In this document: piece by piece, positions 19,270-26,888 of the stretch
Layout: every line of letters starts with the position of its first letter
How positions within the stretch are numbered: the stretch's first letter is position 1
From: Streptococcus infantis
GTDB lineage: Bacteria > Bacillota > Bacilli > Lactobacillales > Streptococcaceae
NCBI RefSeq assembly: GCF_019929665.1
Contig: NZ_JAHZPZ010000003.1
Span: forward strand, 206,848-270,847
Length of the DNA: 64,000 nt
Direction: 5' to 3'
Notes under the pieces: generated by a model
Database searches by the model: none
What the model was told of the DNA's origin: nothing
What the model saw: the letters and a program-made list of their open reading frames with translations, nothing else
Made by a program: the position numbers and the translations under genes

Positions 19270-19569
19270 AAAACCTCCAAATATAGAATTGAACTCACCA
19301 ACGCTCAGTAGAAGGCGTATAGGTCGTGCAGAGATAAAATTCTAGGTATTCCCATCATATCCTATGGAGCGAAGTTCTGTCAACCTTTTAGCAATCTTCC
19401 AACCTTAGTTATCCTATGAACTAGCATATGGAATGTGGTATACTAGGATTATAATGAAAACAAGGATACAAGTAAATCGGAGGATAAAATGGAAAAGCAA
19501 ATTAATGATAGCTTTGGAGCGTGAAGCTAGAACGAAGCTACAAAATGAAATTTTAAGGAGGTTGAAAAA
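19270..19569 (+). promoter_or_regulatory. 300-base intergenic with extended -10 promoter and an 11-codon remnant ORF
   Basis: TGG TATACT at 19436-19444 is an extended -10 box, inside a block (about 19424-19455) that recurs with few changes at 20880-20910. AAATCGGAGGATAAA then leads into an 11-codon ORF, MEKQINDSFGA, at 19489-19524. The same ribosome site and MEKQI start recur at 25235-25300. The 19270-19420 part shows nothing I recognise. Confidence 0.5.
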
Positions 19570-20175
19570 ATGACTGAAGTGCTTGATATAAAAGTAGAGA
19601 AGAATGGTTTACTCTTTTACGGGACATTCTCAGAAGGTTTCTTTGAGGAATGGCTTAAAATTGTAAATGTCCTGCCTTCAAAGGAAAGAATACGAGATGG
19701 TCTGCTATTACAAATTGGTTTTAGTATATATAAACTTGTTCAATTAAATATGGACCAATTTAGGATAATGTCAGTCAACTATGAGACAAATCCTTTTAAA
19801 GAGTTTACTGATGATTTAACCTTGGCTCTTTGGATTCAGGCTGAACAAAGTAGACTGGTTAAAGAGTTCGATTTTGAAGTTTCTGATATTAGATTTGATG
19901 AGAAAATAGTGTTAGCCAAAGATGTCTTTGAGAGTCAACATTATTATTTGCAGAGACAAGACACTGATCGAAAAGGTGATTCGGGCTGGTTTATTGGCTA
20001 TCAAAATCAAGATACAGATGATTTTGTTGCTATGTATGCTTTTGAAATATTGAAAAAGAATCCAAAACTAATAAAATCTTTGATTCTACCAGTGGACTAT
20101 TTAGTAGTGGTTAATGGTGGAGAAGTTCAAGCGATTCTGAATGAACAAGATGAGGAAATTTTTTCCGCTTCGTAA
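19570..20175 (+). CDS. DUF2185 (Imm33-like) protein
   Basis: 201-residue soluble protein. The C-terminal part (residues 115-200) fits DUF2185, an immunity-protein family (Imm33): a KIVLAKDVFE strand, then GDSGWFIGYQNQDTDDFVAM and a helix leading to SLILPVDYLVVVNGGE. The N-terminal 110 residues are acidic and aromatic, without a motif known to me. AAGGAGGTTGAAAAA precedes the ATG. No toxin or secretion gene accompanies it; the next gene is another immunity-type protein, which favours an orphan immunity cluster. Confidence 0.75.
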   Translation: MTEVLDIKVEKNGLLFYGTFSEGFFEEWLKIVNVLPSKERIRDGLLLQIGFSIYKLVQLNMDQFRIMSVNYETNPFKEFTDDLTLALWIQAEQSRLVKEFDFEVSDIRFDEKIVLAKDVFESQHYYLQRQDTDRKGDSGWFIGYQNQDTDDFVAMYAFEILKKNPKLIKSLILPVDYLVVVNGGEVQAILNEQDEEIFSAS

Positions 20176-20286
20176 AGATAGTCACTTTATTTGGTACAGA
20201 AAAGCAACCTATTTTATATTTTCTAGCTAGTGAATGACGAATGACATCTAATAGTCTTGTCTATGAACTCAAAAAAGGAGGATAAA

Positions 20287-20826
20287 ATGATAGAAAACTT
20301 TGTAAAAGTGGCAGATATGCCCCAAGAAGTGATTGAAAAATACAAGGATCAAGTACCAGCTGAGTTAGTTCAAATTTGGCAGGAAGATGGTTTAGGAACC
20401 TTCTTAGATGGTTATCTAAAAGTCATCAATCCAGATGACTATCTTGAACTTCTCCGAGATAGCTATTTCAGAGGAGATATCGCTTTTCCTATGTTCGTAA
20501 CAGCATTTGGAGATATTGTAACTTGGGAAAAGAATGCCTTTGTGGGAATTGTTCAATACAATATTCAAGATTTGGATATTATTTGTAAGGGAATGGATTT
20601 ATTCGTTCAATATTTAGATAACGAATATATTACAAAAAAATTTGAACTTGATTTATATAGACAAGCTGTGTCAAACCATGGTACTCTGTCTTATGACCAA
20701 TGTTTCGGTTTTGTTCCACTCCTGGCATTAGGAGGGTTTAAAGATGTGGAACACATGGATAAAGTCAAAGTTCTGGAGCACATTTACCTCATGTACCAAC
20801 TCACAGGCGGAGTGTTTGACGATTGA
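20287..20826 (+). CDS. GAD-like/DUF1851 (Tdi1-type immunity) protein
   Basis: 179 residues. The N-terminal GAD-like part has WQEDGLGTFLDGYLKVINPD. The middle part has the family's MFVTAFGDIVTWEKN, and the C-terminal DUF1851 part has GFVPLLALGGFKDVEHM. This is the layout of the Tdi1 immunity protein, which protects against a DNase effector, and of many orphan relatives. The start is 20287 because AAAGGAGG at 20273-20280 stands before it; a frame extension of ten codons exists. It follows the DUF2185 gene on the same strand and ends in a strong terminator. Confidence 0.8.
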   Translation: MIENFVKVADMPQEVIEKYKDQVPAELVQIWQEDGLGTFLDGYLKVINPDDYLELLRDSYFRGDIAFPMFVTAFGDIVTWEKNAFVGIVQYNIQDLDIICKGMDLFVQYLDNEYITKKFELDLYRQAVSNHGTLSYDQCFGFVPLLALGGFKDVEHMDKVKVLEHIYLMYQLTGGVFDD

Positions 20827-20835
20827 TAAAGAAAG

Positions 20836-20859
20836 AACCACCCTCGCGGTGGTTTTTTT
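20836..20859 (+). terminator. Terminator after the DUF1851 gene
   Basis: AACCACC (20836-20842), loop CTCGC, GGTGGTT (20848-20854), then five T. Confidence 0.9.
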
Positions 20860-20879
20860 GTGGATTGACCAGAGCTGAT

Positions 20880-20910
20880 ACATATGGTTTGTGGTATACT
20901 AGGATAATAA
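20880..20910 (+). promoter_or_regulatory. Extended -10 promoter, second copy of the 19.4 kb block
   Basis: TGG TATACT at 20892-20900, flanked by CATATGG and AGGATAATAA. The same 30-base block, with three or four changes, stands at 19424-19455. A -35 box at the right distance is not clear. Confidence 0.6.
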
Positions 20911-20957
20911 AATTCCAAACTTTGAGAATCTGTTTTCATAAATAGAAAGAGGTATGT

Positions 20958-21617
20958 ATGTTTTTTCTCGGACGCCGTCGTGTCTTTATTGGCGAATGCA
21001 ATGGTCAGGCTGTTTATTATGACCAAAAGACAGGAGAGGCTTTAGCTGCTCCAAAGAGTAAGTTGCTCAATACTGAAAAAGCTGGTGAAACGAATTCTTT
21101 TATTCCTGAATTGGTAATTCTCTTACTAGTAGGTGGACCTGCAATTTCGGGCTTCTTTTCCCTCAAGTTTATTGGTGTCTATAACTGGTTCAGTCTAGCC
21201 TGTATTCTTCTATTTTGGTTGATGCAGTTTTCCTTGTTGGTTGCTATACTTGAACGAGCACTTTATAAAAATGTTCGAAAGGCCCAGCCAACGACAGAGA
21301 AAGTCTTTTTCTTTGCAGCATCTCATAATTTGTTTGTAAAAAACCAGTTTGATCCTAGACAACTGTCTGCTTTACCTTATCGATTTGCCCGCTTTGTAGT
21401 AAATATAGTGTCTATCTATTACTTTTTGTATTTCTTGATTCTTCCTCTAAAATTTGGCCAACCGATTGGTGATGAAGGCTATGGTTTGTGGTTTGCTGGC
21501 TTGTTATTCTTTTCAGTATTTCTTTTGTATAACCAAAACAATCCAGTTCGCTTTGTGAAGATTATGAGATTATACAGCCAAGGAAAAGTACGATTTAAGG
21601 AAGAAGTGGAACATTGA
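20958..21617 (+). CDS. Membrane protein of unknown function
   Basis: 219 residues. A short soluble N-terminus MFFLGRRRVFIGECNGQAVY is followed by five hydrophobic spans (about 50-75, 80-105, 150-165, 170-185, 190-205) and a basic tail. AAAGAGG at 20946-20952 fits this ATG. Its promoter block copies that of the upstream immunity-type genes, so it may belong to the same module, for example as immunity to a membrane-targeting toxin. That is inference only; I recognise no family. Confidence 0.65.
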   Translation: MFFLGRRRVFIGECNGQAVYYDQKTGEALAAPKSKLLNTEKAGETNSFIPELVILLLVGGPAISGFFSLKFIGVYNWFSLACILLFWLMQFSLLVAILERALYKNVRKAQPTTEKVFFFAASHNLFVKNQFDPRQLSALPYRFARFVVNIVSIYYFLYFLILPLKFGQPIGDEGYGLWFAGLLFFSVFLLYNQNNPVRFVKIMRLYSQGKVRFKEEVEH

Positions 21618-22262
21618 GAAACTATCTTGGGATTCTGCTAAATATCTAGAGAAAATCTTTTAGAAAAACAAAAAAGCCTTGTAAATCAAGGCTTTTTCCT
21701 GTTGTTTAGATGCCCCCTGCAGGCTCTTTGAAAGAAACTTAGAAAAATCTAAAATGAAATTATTTCAAAATGGGGTAAAAGCAAAATTTCCCTCCCTACT
21801 TTCTCAATTATTCCTAATTTTAGTTCCAAAAAGCTTCAATTCATAATCTAATTATAATATGGGTAATGGGTACTATCTTATTACATTCAGATTTTTGTTC
21901 TCTTCAAAGAGTTATGTAGGCTTTATGGTTTTAAATAGGTAAAAAGTTGAACTATAGTGAGTATTGTGTCATAATAGATAGTATATAAATCATTAATAGA
22001 ATAGAAATAATATTTTCTTACCTTTACAAGTAGTATTGGTTAGACATTTTTTCGTCTCAATTGTACTTATCTCTCAAGTTTAGCTAGTTTTTATAAGCTC
22101 TGTTTTCGAATCAATAAAACAAATTTCAGAAGTGCAAAAGACAAGATGGTGACATTGCTACAGTCAGTCGCCATGTCTTGCTGGCACAGGCTGTTTGTGC
22201 CGTCAGCTATTTACCAGTCAATTTGATCAAAGGGCTTAATTATTATTTTTGAAAGGTCTTTT
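21618..22262. other. 645-base intergenic: tRNA scar, integrase-tail-like and gene remnants
   Basis: It holds the first tRNA-Lys 3'-end copy at 21669-21726. A stretch near 21760 reads SKWGKSK in the frame expected of phage integrase C-termini. About 45 open codons at 22118-22252 have no start codon; they read QDGDIATVSRHVLLAQAVCA and end in NLIKGLNYYF, a degraded gene end. The 21830-22110 part is AT-rich with no feature I can name. AAAGG at 22253-22257 serves the next gene. Confidence 0.5.
21669..21726. repeat. tRNA-Lys terminator plus 3'-end copy 1 (att-like scar)
   Basis: CAAAAAAGCCTTG, hairpin partner CAAGGCTTTTT, CCTGTTG, TTTAGATGCCCCCTGCAGGCTC. It matches the terminator and the last bases of the intact tRNA-Lys gene (26574-26631) with few changes, including most of the acceptor and T-stem strand. 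It is also a usable terminator for the gene to its left. Confidence 0.75.
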
Positions 22263-23552
22263 ATGGAAAAAATTCTTTCTTTAGGTCTGACAGGTAAGAA
22301 ATTACTTGTTCAGGGTTTCTTGTTTGTTCTGCTAGGTCTTATCTTGATGGTCACGGGAACTTGGTTGCCAGTGACGGTTATTCGACTGGTTCTGTTTTTA
22401 GCTTGGATAGCAACGGTCTTAGATTTAGTATTACGTATTTTCAAAAAAAGTCAGTCAACGGACACCTTGGGAGTTGCACTGGTTAAATTGTTAGTGATGG
22501 GATATTTGCTAGGCTCGAATCTTGCTACTGATGTGCCAATTTATATTTTGGCTCTTGTGATTGGAATTTCTCAGATTTTTCATGCTAGTATCAACCTTGT
22601 CACCTATGTTCTCTACCGCAAAAACAAAATTCGACCTCGTTTTCGTTTCTTACTAGATGGTCTCGTACTAGTTTTTCTTGGTGGGACTAGTCTTTTGTCC
22701 TCTACGGGAAATTCTGTCTTTCAACTCTTTGTTTTAGGGGCTTATTTTTGCCTTTATGGTGTGTCCAATATCCGTGACGGTTTCTTATTTGAAAAGGAAA
22801 TTGGGAAAAACCATCTCAAACGTCGTGTCAGAATGAGCTTACCTATTGCCCTAGCCGCTCTCATCCCTGCAAGTACTTTAGCAAAAATCAATAAATTCAT
22901 GCAGGAAAATGCTGATGAGGAAGAGGAAATCTATCTTGGAATGGTGAAGTTTGGTAAGACAGCAGATCTTGAAATTTTCGTTCATACAGCGGAGACTTCT
23001 CTATTTTCAGCTATTGGTCATGTGGACCTTTGTTATCAAGGACGTGTGATTTCTTATGGAAACTATGATCCGTCATCTGAGACCTTATTTGGTATGGTTG
23101 GAGATGGTGTTTTATATTTTTGCGACCGTGATAAGTACATTGACTTATGTAAACGGGAGAGTCAAAAAACGCTATTTGGTTACGGAATAGATTTGACACC
23201 GGAAATGGAAGAAGCGGTTCAGGAAAAATTAGCTGAATTAAAACAACTAACGATTCCTTGGGAGCCAAGCGCAGATAAAATTAAAACGGAAGATGGTAAG
23301 GAAGACTACACCTACGCTTATAAAATCAGACATGAGACGGATGGGGAACTTTATAAATTTATCAAATCTAAGTTTAAATCCTACTTTGTCTTATCTACAA
23401 ACTGTGTGCTCTTGGCTGATACCATAGTCGGTCAGGCTGGCACCGATATCCTCTCACCCAAAGGATTTATCGCTCCAGGAACTTACCAAGCCTACCTTAA
23501 TCGAGAGTTTGAAAAACCAAATAGTATAGTCGTATCTAAACATGTTTATTAA
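22263..23552 (+). CDS. DUF308/HdeD-like membrane domain fused to a papain-like domain
   Basis: 429 residues. Residues 1-185 hold six or more hydrophobic spans with the paired pattern of HdeD/DUF308 proteins. Residues 215-429 form a soluble domain with GHVDLCYQGRVISYGNYD (His253) and, 128 residues later, VLSTNCVLLADTIVG (Cys381). His before Cys is the order of circularly permuted papain-like enzymes (YiiX, LRAT and DUF4105 types), so a cysteine hydrolase or acyltransferase is possible; this is inference. AAAGG precedes the ATG. The AI-2E-family gene follows 9 bases later, likely one operon. Confidence 0.7.
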   Translation: MEKILSLGLTGKKLLVQGFLFVLLGLILMVTGTWLPVTVIRLVLFLAWIATVLDLVLRIFKKSQSTDTLGVALVKLLVMGYLLGSNLATDVPIYILALVIGISQIFHASINLVTYVLYRKNKIRPRFRFLLDGLVLVFLGGTSLLSSTGNSVFQLFVLGAYFCLYGVSNIRDGFLFEKEIGKNHLKRRVRMSLPIALAALIPASTLAKINKFMQENADEEEEIYLGMVKFGKTADLEIFVHTAETSLFSAIGHVDLCYQGRVISYGNYDPSSETLFGMVGDGVLYFCDRDKYIDLCKRESQKTLFGYGIDLTPEMEEAVQEKLAELKQLTIPWEPSADKIKTEDGKEDYTYAYKIRHETDGELYKFIKSKFKSYFVLSTNCVLLADTIVGQAGTDILSPKGFIAPGTYQAYLNREFEKPNSIVVSKHVY

Positions 23553-23561
23553 GGAGAATTT

Positions 23562-24650
23562 ATGAACTTAGTAAAAAAATACACCCCGTTAATACTTTTT
23601 ATAGGGCTGGTTGCTCTTGTAATTCTGAATGCATCGAGCTTTATATCAGGAGCAATCTCTCTCTTTGATGTAATATCAACCTTGATTTATGGTGCTGTTA
23701 TTGCTTTTGTGCTCAATGTTCCCATGAAAAAAATTGAACAGTACTTAGTTAAATTGAAGGTAAAGGCAGAGTTGCGTCGTCCGATTGCCATGGTACTTGT
23801 TTTCCTAGCTCTTATCTTAATCGTGATTGCTCTTTTGGTTTTGGTGCTGCCAACCCTAGCCCAGACTATTAGTCAGCTGGGAACAGTCCTTTCAACAGTC
23901 CTTACTCAACTTGGGAAATTGCTAGGCAGCTCGGAATTTGTAACCAAAGACATGTTGTCAACTATCGTATCAGGAATTCAGGGACAGTCTAGCTCTATTA
24001 GCCAAGCTTTGATAGGTTTTTTATCAGGTCTGACTAGTAATATCGGCAATATTTTTTCAAGTTTGATGAATGCCTTTTTGATTATAGTCTTCACCTTTTT
24101 ATTTTTATCCAGTAAGGAACATTTGGCAGCGATGACGAGTCGACTTCTAAAAGTTTTTCTTCCAGAGAAGGTGGTGATAAAGTTGACTTACATTGGACAA
24201 GTAGCACTAGAGACTTATGACCAATTTTTGATGAGTCAGCTGATTGAAGCAGTTATCATAGGAGTTATGATAGCGGTTGGTTACAGCGTGTTTGGGATAC
24301 CCTATGGAGTAATGACAGGTATCTTTGCAGGAGTGCTATCGTTCATTCCTTATGTAGGGCCTATGATTGCTTGTGTTGTGGGAGCGATTTTTATCTTCAC
24401 AGTCAGTCCTACTCAAGCCTTACTTTCTCTTCTTCTATATCAAGTTATACAGCTGATTGAAGGAAACCTTATTTATCCTAGAGTTGTAGGTCAGTCTATT
24501 GGTTTGCCAGCTATTTTCACGCTTGCGGCTGCTAGTATTGGAGGCAATCTCTTTGGCTTACTTGGGATGATATTCTTTACACCGATATCTGCTGTTATCT
24601 ATCGATTGGTTAAAGAATTTGTCGTTGCAAAGGAAAATCAGGTAGATTGA
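23562..24650 (+). CDS. AI-2E family (UPF0118) transporter
   Basis: 362-residue membrane protein with about eight spans: two N-terminal helices, a long soluble loop (about residues 90-150), then paired spans and the conserved FGIPYGVMTGIFAGVLSFIP and PRVVGQSIGLPAIFTL typical of the AI-2 exporter (TqsA/YdiK) family. Members export small molecules or ions such as autoinducer-2 or sodium; the substrate cannot be predicted here. AAGGAGAATTT precedes the ATG. Translated from the same mRNA as the DUF308-papain protein, the two could act together. Confidence 0.9.
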   Translation: MNLVKKYTPLILFIGLVALVILNASSFISGAISLFDVISTLIYGAVIAFVLNVPMKKIEQYLVKLKVKAELRRPIAMVLVFLALILIVIALLVLVLPTLAQTISQLGTVLSTVLTQLGKLLGSSEFVTKDMLSTIVSGIQGQSSSISQALIGFLSGLTSNIGNIFSSLMNAFLIIVFTFLFLSSKEHLAAMTSRLLKVFLPEKVVIKLTYIGQVALETYDQFLMSQLIEAVIIGVMIAVGYSVFGIPYGVMTGIFAGVLSFIPYVGPMIACVVGAIFIFTVSPTQALLSLLLYQVIQLIEGNLIYPRVVGQSIGLPAIFTLAAASIGGNLFGLLGMIFFTPISAVIYRLVKEFVVAKENQVD

Positions 24651-24678
24651 GAAAGACTGAATTTAATAAGATATACTA

Positions 24679-24708
24679 AGAAGAGAGTGAAAGATTCTCT
24701 TCTCTTTT
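24679..24708 (+). terminator. Terminator after the AI-2E family gene
   Basis: AGAAGAGA (24679-24686) pairs perfectly with TCTCTTCT (24696-24703), 9-base loop, followed by CTTTTAT. Confidence 0.75.
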
Positions 24709-24960
24709 ATTTCTAAATGACTTGCTCTTGTTCTGTTGCGAAAATTTATGAATTCATAATAGCCCATTTTAATCTCTATGCGGATTGGCCATGTAATATG
24801 GGCACAAATTAGTATAGTTTAGTTAATTATAGACTAGCTCTGTACTGTAAAAAACAGTTGGTCTTATCAAATATTGCTAGCAATTGATTGAGAATAAATG
24901 ATAAGTTTGATAAGGTTGGAAAACCTTTATAATGATTTGCTACAAAAAGTTATTTGACAT

Positions 24961-25015
24961 CAAAAAAGCCTTGAAATCAAGGCTTTTTCCTGTTGATTTA
25001 GATGCCCCCTACATG
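24961..25015. repeat. tRNA-Lys terminator plus 3'-end copy 2 (att-like scar)
   Basis: It is nearly identical to 26574-26628 over the hairpin, CCTGTTGATTTAGAT and CCCCCTACA, then diverges. The identity stops inside the T-stem, shorter than in copy 1. Upstream, AGTTAT...GACA also resembles the bases before copy 3. Confidence 0.8.
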
Positions 25016-25082
25016 AATTTGTAAGAACTTTTCATATTGAAAATAAACAAAAGTGTTGAAATATAGCTGATTTTAGGGAAAT

Positions 25083-25145
25083 ACTTTTAGGTGTTTTCAC
25101 TGTCAGGCTTTAAAAACGTGGCAAAAGTGGGGCAAAAACGAATGA
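25083..25145 (+). pseudogene. Integrase C-terminal remnant
   Basis: An open stretch ends FHCQALKTWQKWGKNE and a TGA at 25143-25145. The W-Q-K-W-G-K-N ending is common for tyrosine integrases of streptococcal phages and islands inserted in tRNA genes. Nothing of the catalytic domain remains. Confidence 0.45.
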
Positions 25146-25249
25146 CTCACATTTGGTTTGAAAATCTATAATACCTAATGATTATGCCATACTAGATATA
25201 TAGTGTTGTTATAAATAAATGTCAGTGCGAGTTCAAATCGGAGGATAAA

Positions 25250-25300
25250 ATGGAAAAACAAATTTCTACGCAGAATGGAATGCGAAAAAGTGATAATTAA
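25250..25300 (+). CDS. 16-codon ORF with good ribosome site (remnant or leader peptide)
   Basis: MEKQISTQNGMRKSDN behind CGGAGGATAAA and directly followed by a terminator. The first five residues and the upstream AAATCGGAGGATAAA match the 11-codon ORF at 19489-19524. Most likely these are two stumps of one gene family, but a real small peptide cannot be excluded. Confidence 0.35.
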   Translation: MEKQISTQNGMRKSDN

Positions 25301-25306
25301 AGAGAC

Positions 25307-25340
25307 AAAAAAGCTGAGAATATGATTTCCCAGCTTTTTT
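25307..25340. terminator. Bidirectional terminator after the 16-codon ORF
   Basis: AAAAAAGCTG (25307-25316) pairs with CAGCTTTTTT (25331-25340); inner GAA/TTC pairs extend the stem. It also serves the HdeD gene on the minus strand. Confidence 0.85.
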
Positions 25341-25365
25341 GAATGCGATAGAAATAGCAACTAGA

Positions 25366-25881
25366 CTATTTACGAAAGGCCTCAATAATGTAGGTGAAGC
25401 CAGTAACTAAAACTGAAAAGGCAATGACATAAACGACAAAGACACCTGTAGCCACTGGATTGAACAGAATCACTAGACCTAGTAAAAATTCAAGCAAGGC
25501 TACCCACGTGATATTGCTACCAATAATAGGGAAAATCAATCTTAGACGATTGCCTTTAAAGAAAGCAATAATGGCTTCTACAATTAACCAAATTCCTACA
25601 ATGGTCGGAATGACGACCGGCAGGGTCACAAAGCCATAAGCAACGAGGTAAAGAGCTAAGAGAAGACTAACAAATCCTTGGAAAAGATAAACAGGTGAGC
25701 GAAGCTCTTTTGGTGCAGAGAAATAGCCTAAAATAGCTGCTATAGAAGAAACCAGTAAACCAAATGAAATCCACCAGCTGTAAGCAACAAGATTAGCTAC
25801 TGGGTTTGTAAATAGGAAAAGTCCTAAAAGGACAAAAACAACTCCTGCAAGGAATAGCAGTAAACGATTAGAAAATTTCAT
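25366..25881 (-). CDS. HdeD/DUF308 family membrane protein
   Basis: 171 residues, six hydrophobic spans in three pairs, short loops and a basic end (FRK), the DUF308/HdeD architecture. HdeD of E. coli is linked to acid resistance; the role in streptococci is unknown. The gene is preceded by AGGGGGTATTGAA on its strand, with overlapping TATACTATACTATA -10-like sequences just above it. Its family relation to the N-terminus of the 22.3 kb protein, in the same scar-bounded region, is notable. Confidence 0.85.
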   Translation of the reverse strand: MKFSNRLLLFLAGVVFVLLGLFLFTNPVANLVAYSWWISFGLLVSSIAAILGYFSAPKELRSPVYLFQGFVSLLLALYLVAYGFVTLPVVIPTIVGIWLIVEAIIAFFKGNRLRLIFPIIGSNITWVALLEFLLGLVILFNPVATGVFVVYVIAFSVLVTGFTYIIEAFRK

Positions 25882-26104
25882 TTCAATACCCCCTATATAG
25901 TATAGTATAGTTTGTTAATAAAACTATTGTACTTATTTTTATAGAAAATGTCAATAAAATAAATAAACAATTTGGAAGTTTCAGTCTGACTTACAAAAAG
26001 AAAAGGAGTTTTCACTCCTTTTCACAGATTTAAGACAAAGTCCTTATAAAAGTGTCTTCTAAAGATTTTAACTTCAATCTGAAGCGAGGTTATCCTCGCT
26101 TTTT

Positions 26105-26516
26105 CTATTTATCAAACAATTCCTTATTTTCAATCAAGAGTTCTAGTGGAGATTTTTCTCTTGCTACAATAAAACCAGGTTCATATTGAGTATGAAATGT
26201 TCTTTTCTGAGAAGTTGGATCAATATACAACTCATCTCCATCTTCTGTGTATAGTTGGTTGCCTTTTGTTAGATAAAGTAAATCCTCTAAGTGCTGTCCA
26301 TAAGTATGTAGGAAATGTTCGATGTATTTGACAGCTTTTAAGATCTCACTTACTTTGTCAGAGTATTCATTCGATTCAAGAACACTCTTTTCTAACTCAA
26401 TTTCTTTACTAGTTCCAAATAGTTGGGTTGGAGTTGCATTAAAATATTCTGCTATCTTATCCAAATTTGCAAAGGTAGGATAGCTTTTTTGTTTTTCGTA
26501 ATCAGAGATGTCTGGA
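26105..26516 (-). pseudogene. Decapitated phage-type (Cro/CI) repressor
   Basis: On the minus strand the frame reads DISDYEKQKSYPTFANLDKI and continues EYFNATPTQLFGTSKEIELE to a stop at 26105. This is the second half of a helix-turn-helix domain plus a 100-residue C-terminal region. Upstream of about 26505 the frame meets a TGA and the sequence turns into an integrase tail on the other strand. The recognition helix and start are gone. An internal ATG at 26464 gives 119 residues, but they lack the DNA-binding core. A mobile-element regulator remnant. Confidence 0.75.
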
Positions 26517-26523
26517 AAGATTG

Positions 26524-26568
26524 CTCATAAAAAAATGTGGGGCAAATGATGGGGCAAATCAGTTATAG
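26524..26568 (+). pseudogene. Integrase C-terminal remnant next to the tRNA-Lys gene
   Basis: The frame LIKKCGANDGANQL ends in TAG at 26566-26568, six bases before the tRNA terminator copy. Position and sequence fit the 3' end of an integrase gene abutting its attachment site. The bases upstream belong to the truncated repressor on the opposite strand, so a deletion fused the two. Confidence 0.5.
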
Positions 26569-26573
26569 ACAAG

Positions 26574-26631
26574 CAAAAAAGCCTTATAAATCAAGGCTTT
26601 TTCCTGTTGATTTAGATACCCCCTACAGGGC
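26574..26631. repeat. Copy 3 of the tRNA-Lys 3' block (intact gene end and terminator)
   Basis: This is the reference copy: the terminator hairpin of tRNA-Lys on minus (AAAGCCTT...AAGGCTTTTTTG, 26575-26601) followed by the 3' part of the tRNA gene itself. Copies at 21669 and 24961 share it, as expected of att sites in a tRNA 3' end. Confidence 0.8.
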
Positions 26632-26689
26632 TCGAACCTGTGACCCATAGATTAAGAGTCTACTGCTCTACCAACTGAGCTAAGGAGGC
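26617..26689 (-). tRNA. tRNA-Lys (anticodon CUU)
   Basis: A 73-base cloverleaf on the minus strand: acceptor GCCTCCT with AGGGGGT (G-U at both 1-72 and 4-69), D arm GCTC-AGTTGGTAGA-GC, anticodon stem GTAGA/TCTAT with loop CTCTTAA (anticodon CTT), T arm ACAGG-TTCGAGC-CCTGT, discriminator A. CCA is not encoded. It lies just downstream of the 6S RNA gene and probably shares its transcript or a nearby promoter. Confidence 0.93.
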
Positions 26690-26693
26690 AAAT

Positions 26694-26888
26694 AAAAAGC
26701 TGTATTGGTGCCGAAACTTCACGGTTTGTATTGAACCCGCGCAATTAAGCAGGTGGGCAACTCGCTCTAACTGAAGCTGTTTCCGTGTGAGACGGCCTAC
26801 ATGCTGTTAGAAGACTTTTGTTTCCCTAATAATACAAAAAATAGTCGGTCAACACTTAAATGTGAAGTCGTACACCACAGCGTTTCTA
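26694..26888 (-). ncRNA. ssrS: 6S RNA
   Basis: On the minus strand, about 190 bases whose ends pair into a long closing stem: GCTGT, GGTGT and ACTTCAC near the 5' end (26865-26881) with GTGAAGT, GCACCA and ACAGC near the 3' end (26699-26724). A large central bubble and the internal CCCACCTG...GCGGGTTCAATA region fit 6S RNA, which mimics an open promoter and sequesters RNA polymerase holoenzyme in stationary phase. TATAAT (26896 to 26891) or TGG-TATCAT just above it are possible -10 boxes. TTTTTATTT follows the stem. The exact ends are estimates. Confidence 0.75.

Larger units (their letters stand above)
24651..25365. other. 715-base intergenic: terminator, inverted repeat, tRNA scar, integrase tail, sORF
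   Basis: In order: a terminator at 24679-24708; an inverted repeat CTTATCAAA (24863-24871) with TTTGATAAG (24906-24914); the second tRNA-Lys scar (24961-25015); an integrase C-terminal remnant ending at 25145; a 16-codon ORF with terminator (25250-25340). No full-length gene is present. The stretch 24710-24860 shows nothing recognisable. Confidence 0.6.

Noticed and set aside
22118..22252. About 45 open codons without a start
   Set aside because: Not listed as a gene because no start codon or ribosome site exists; kept as a remnant in the intergenic entry.
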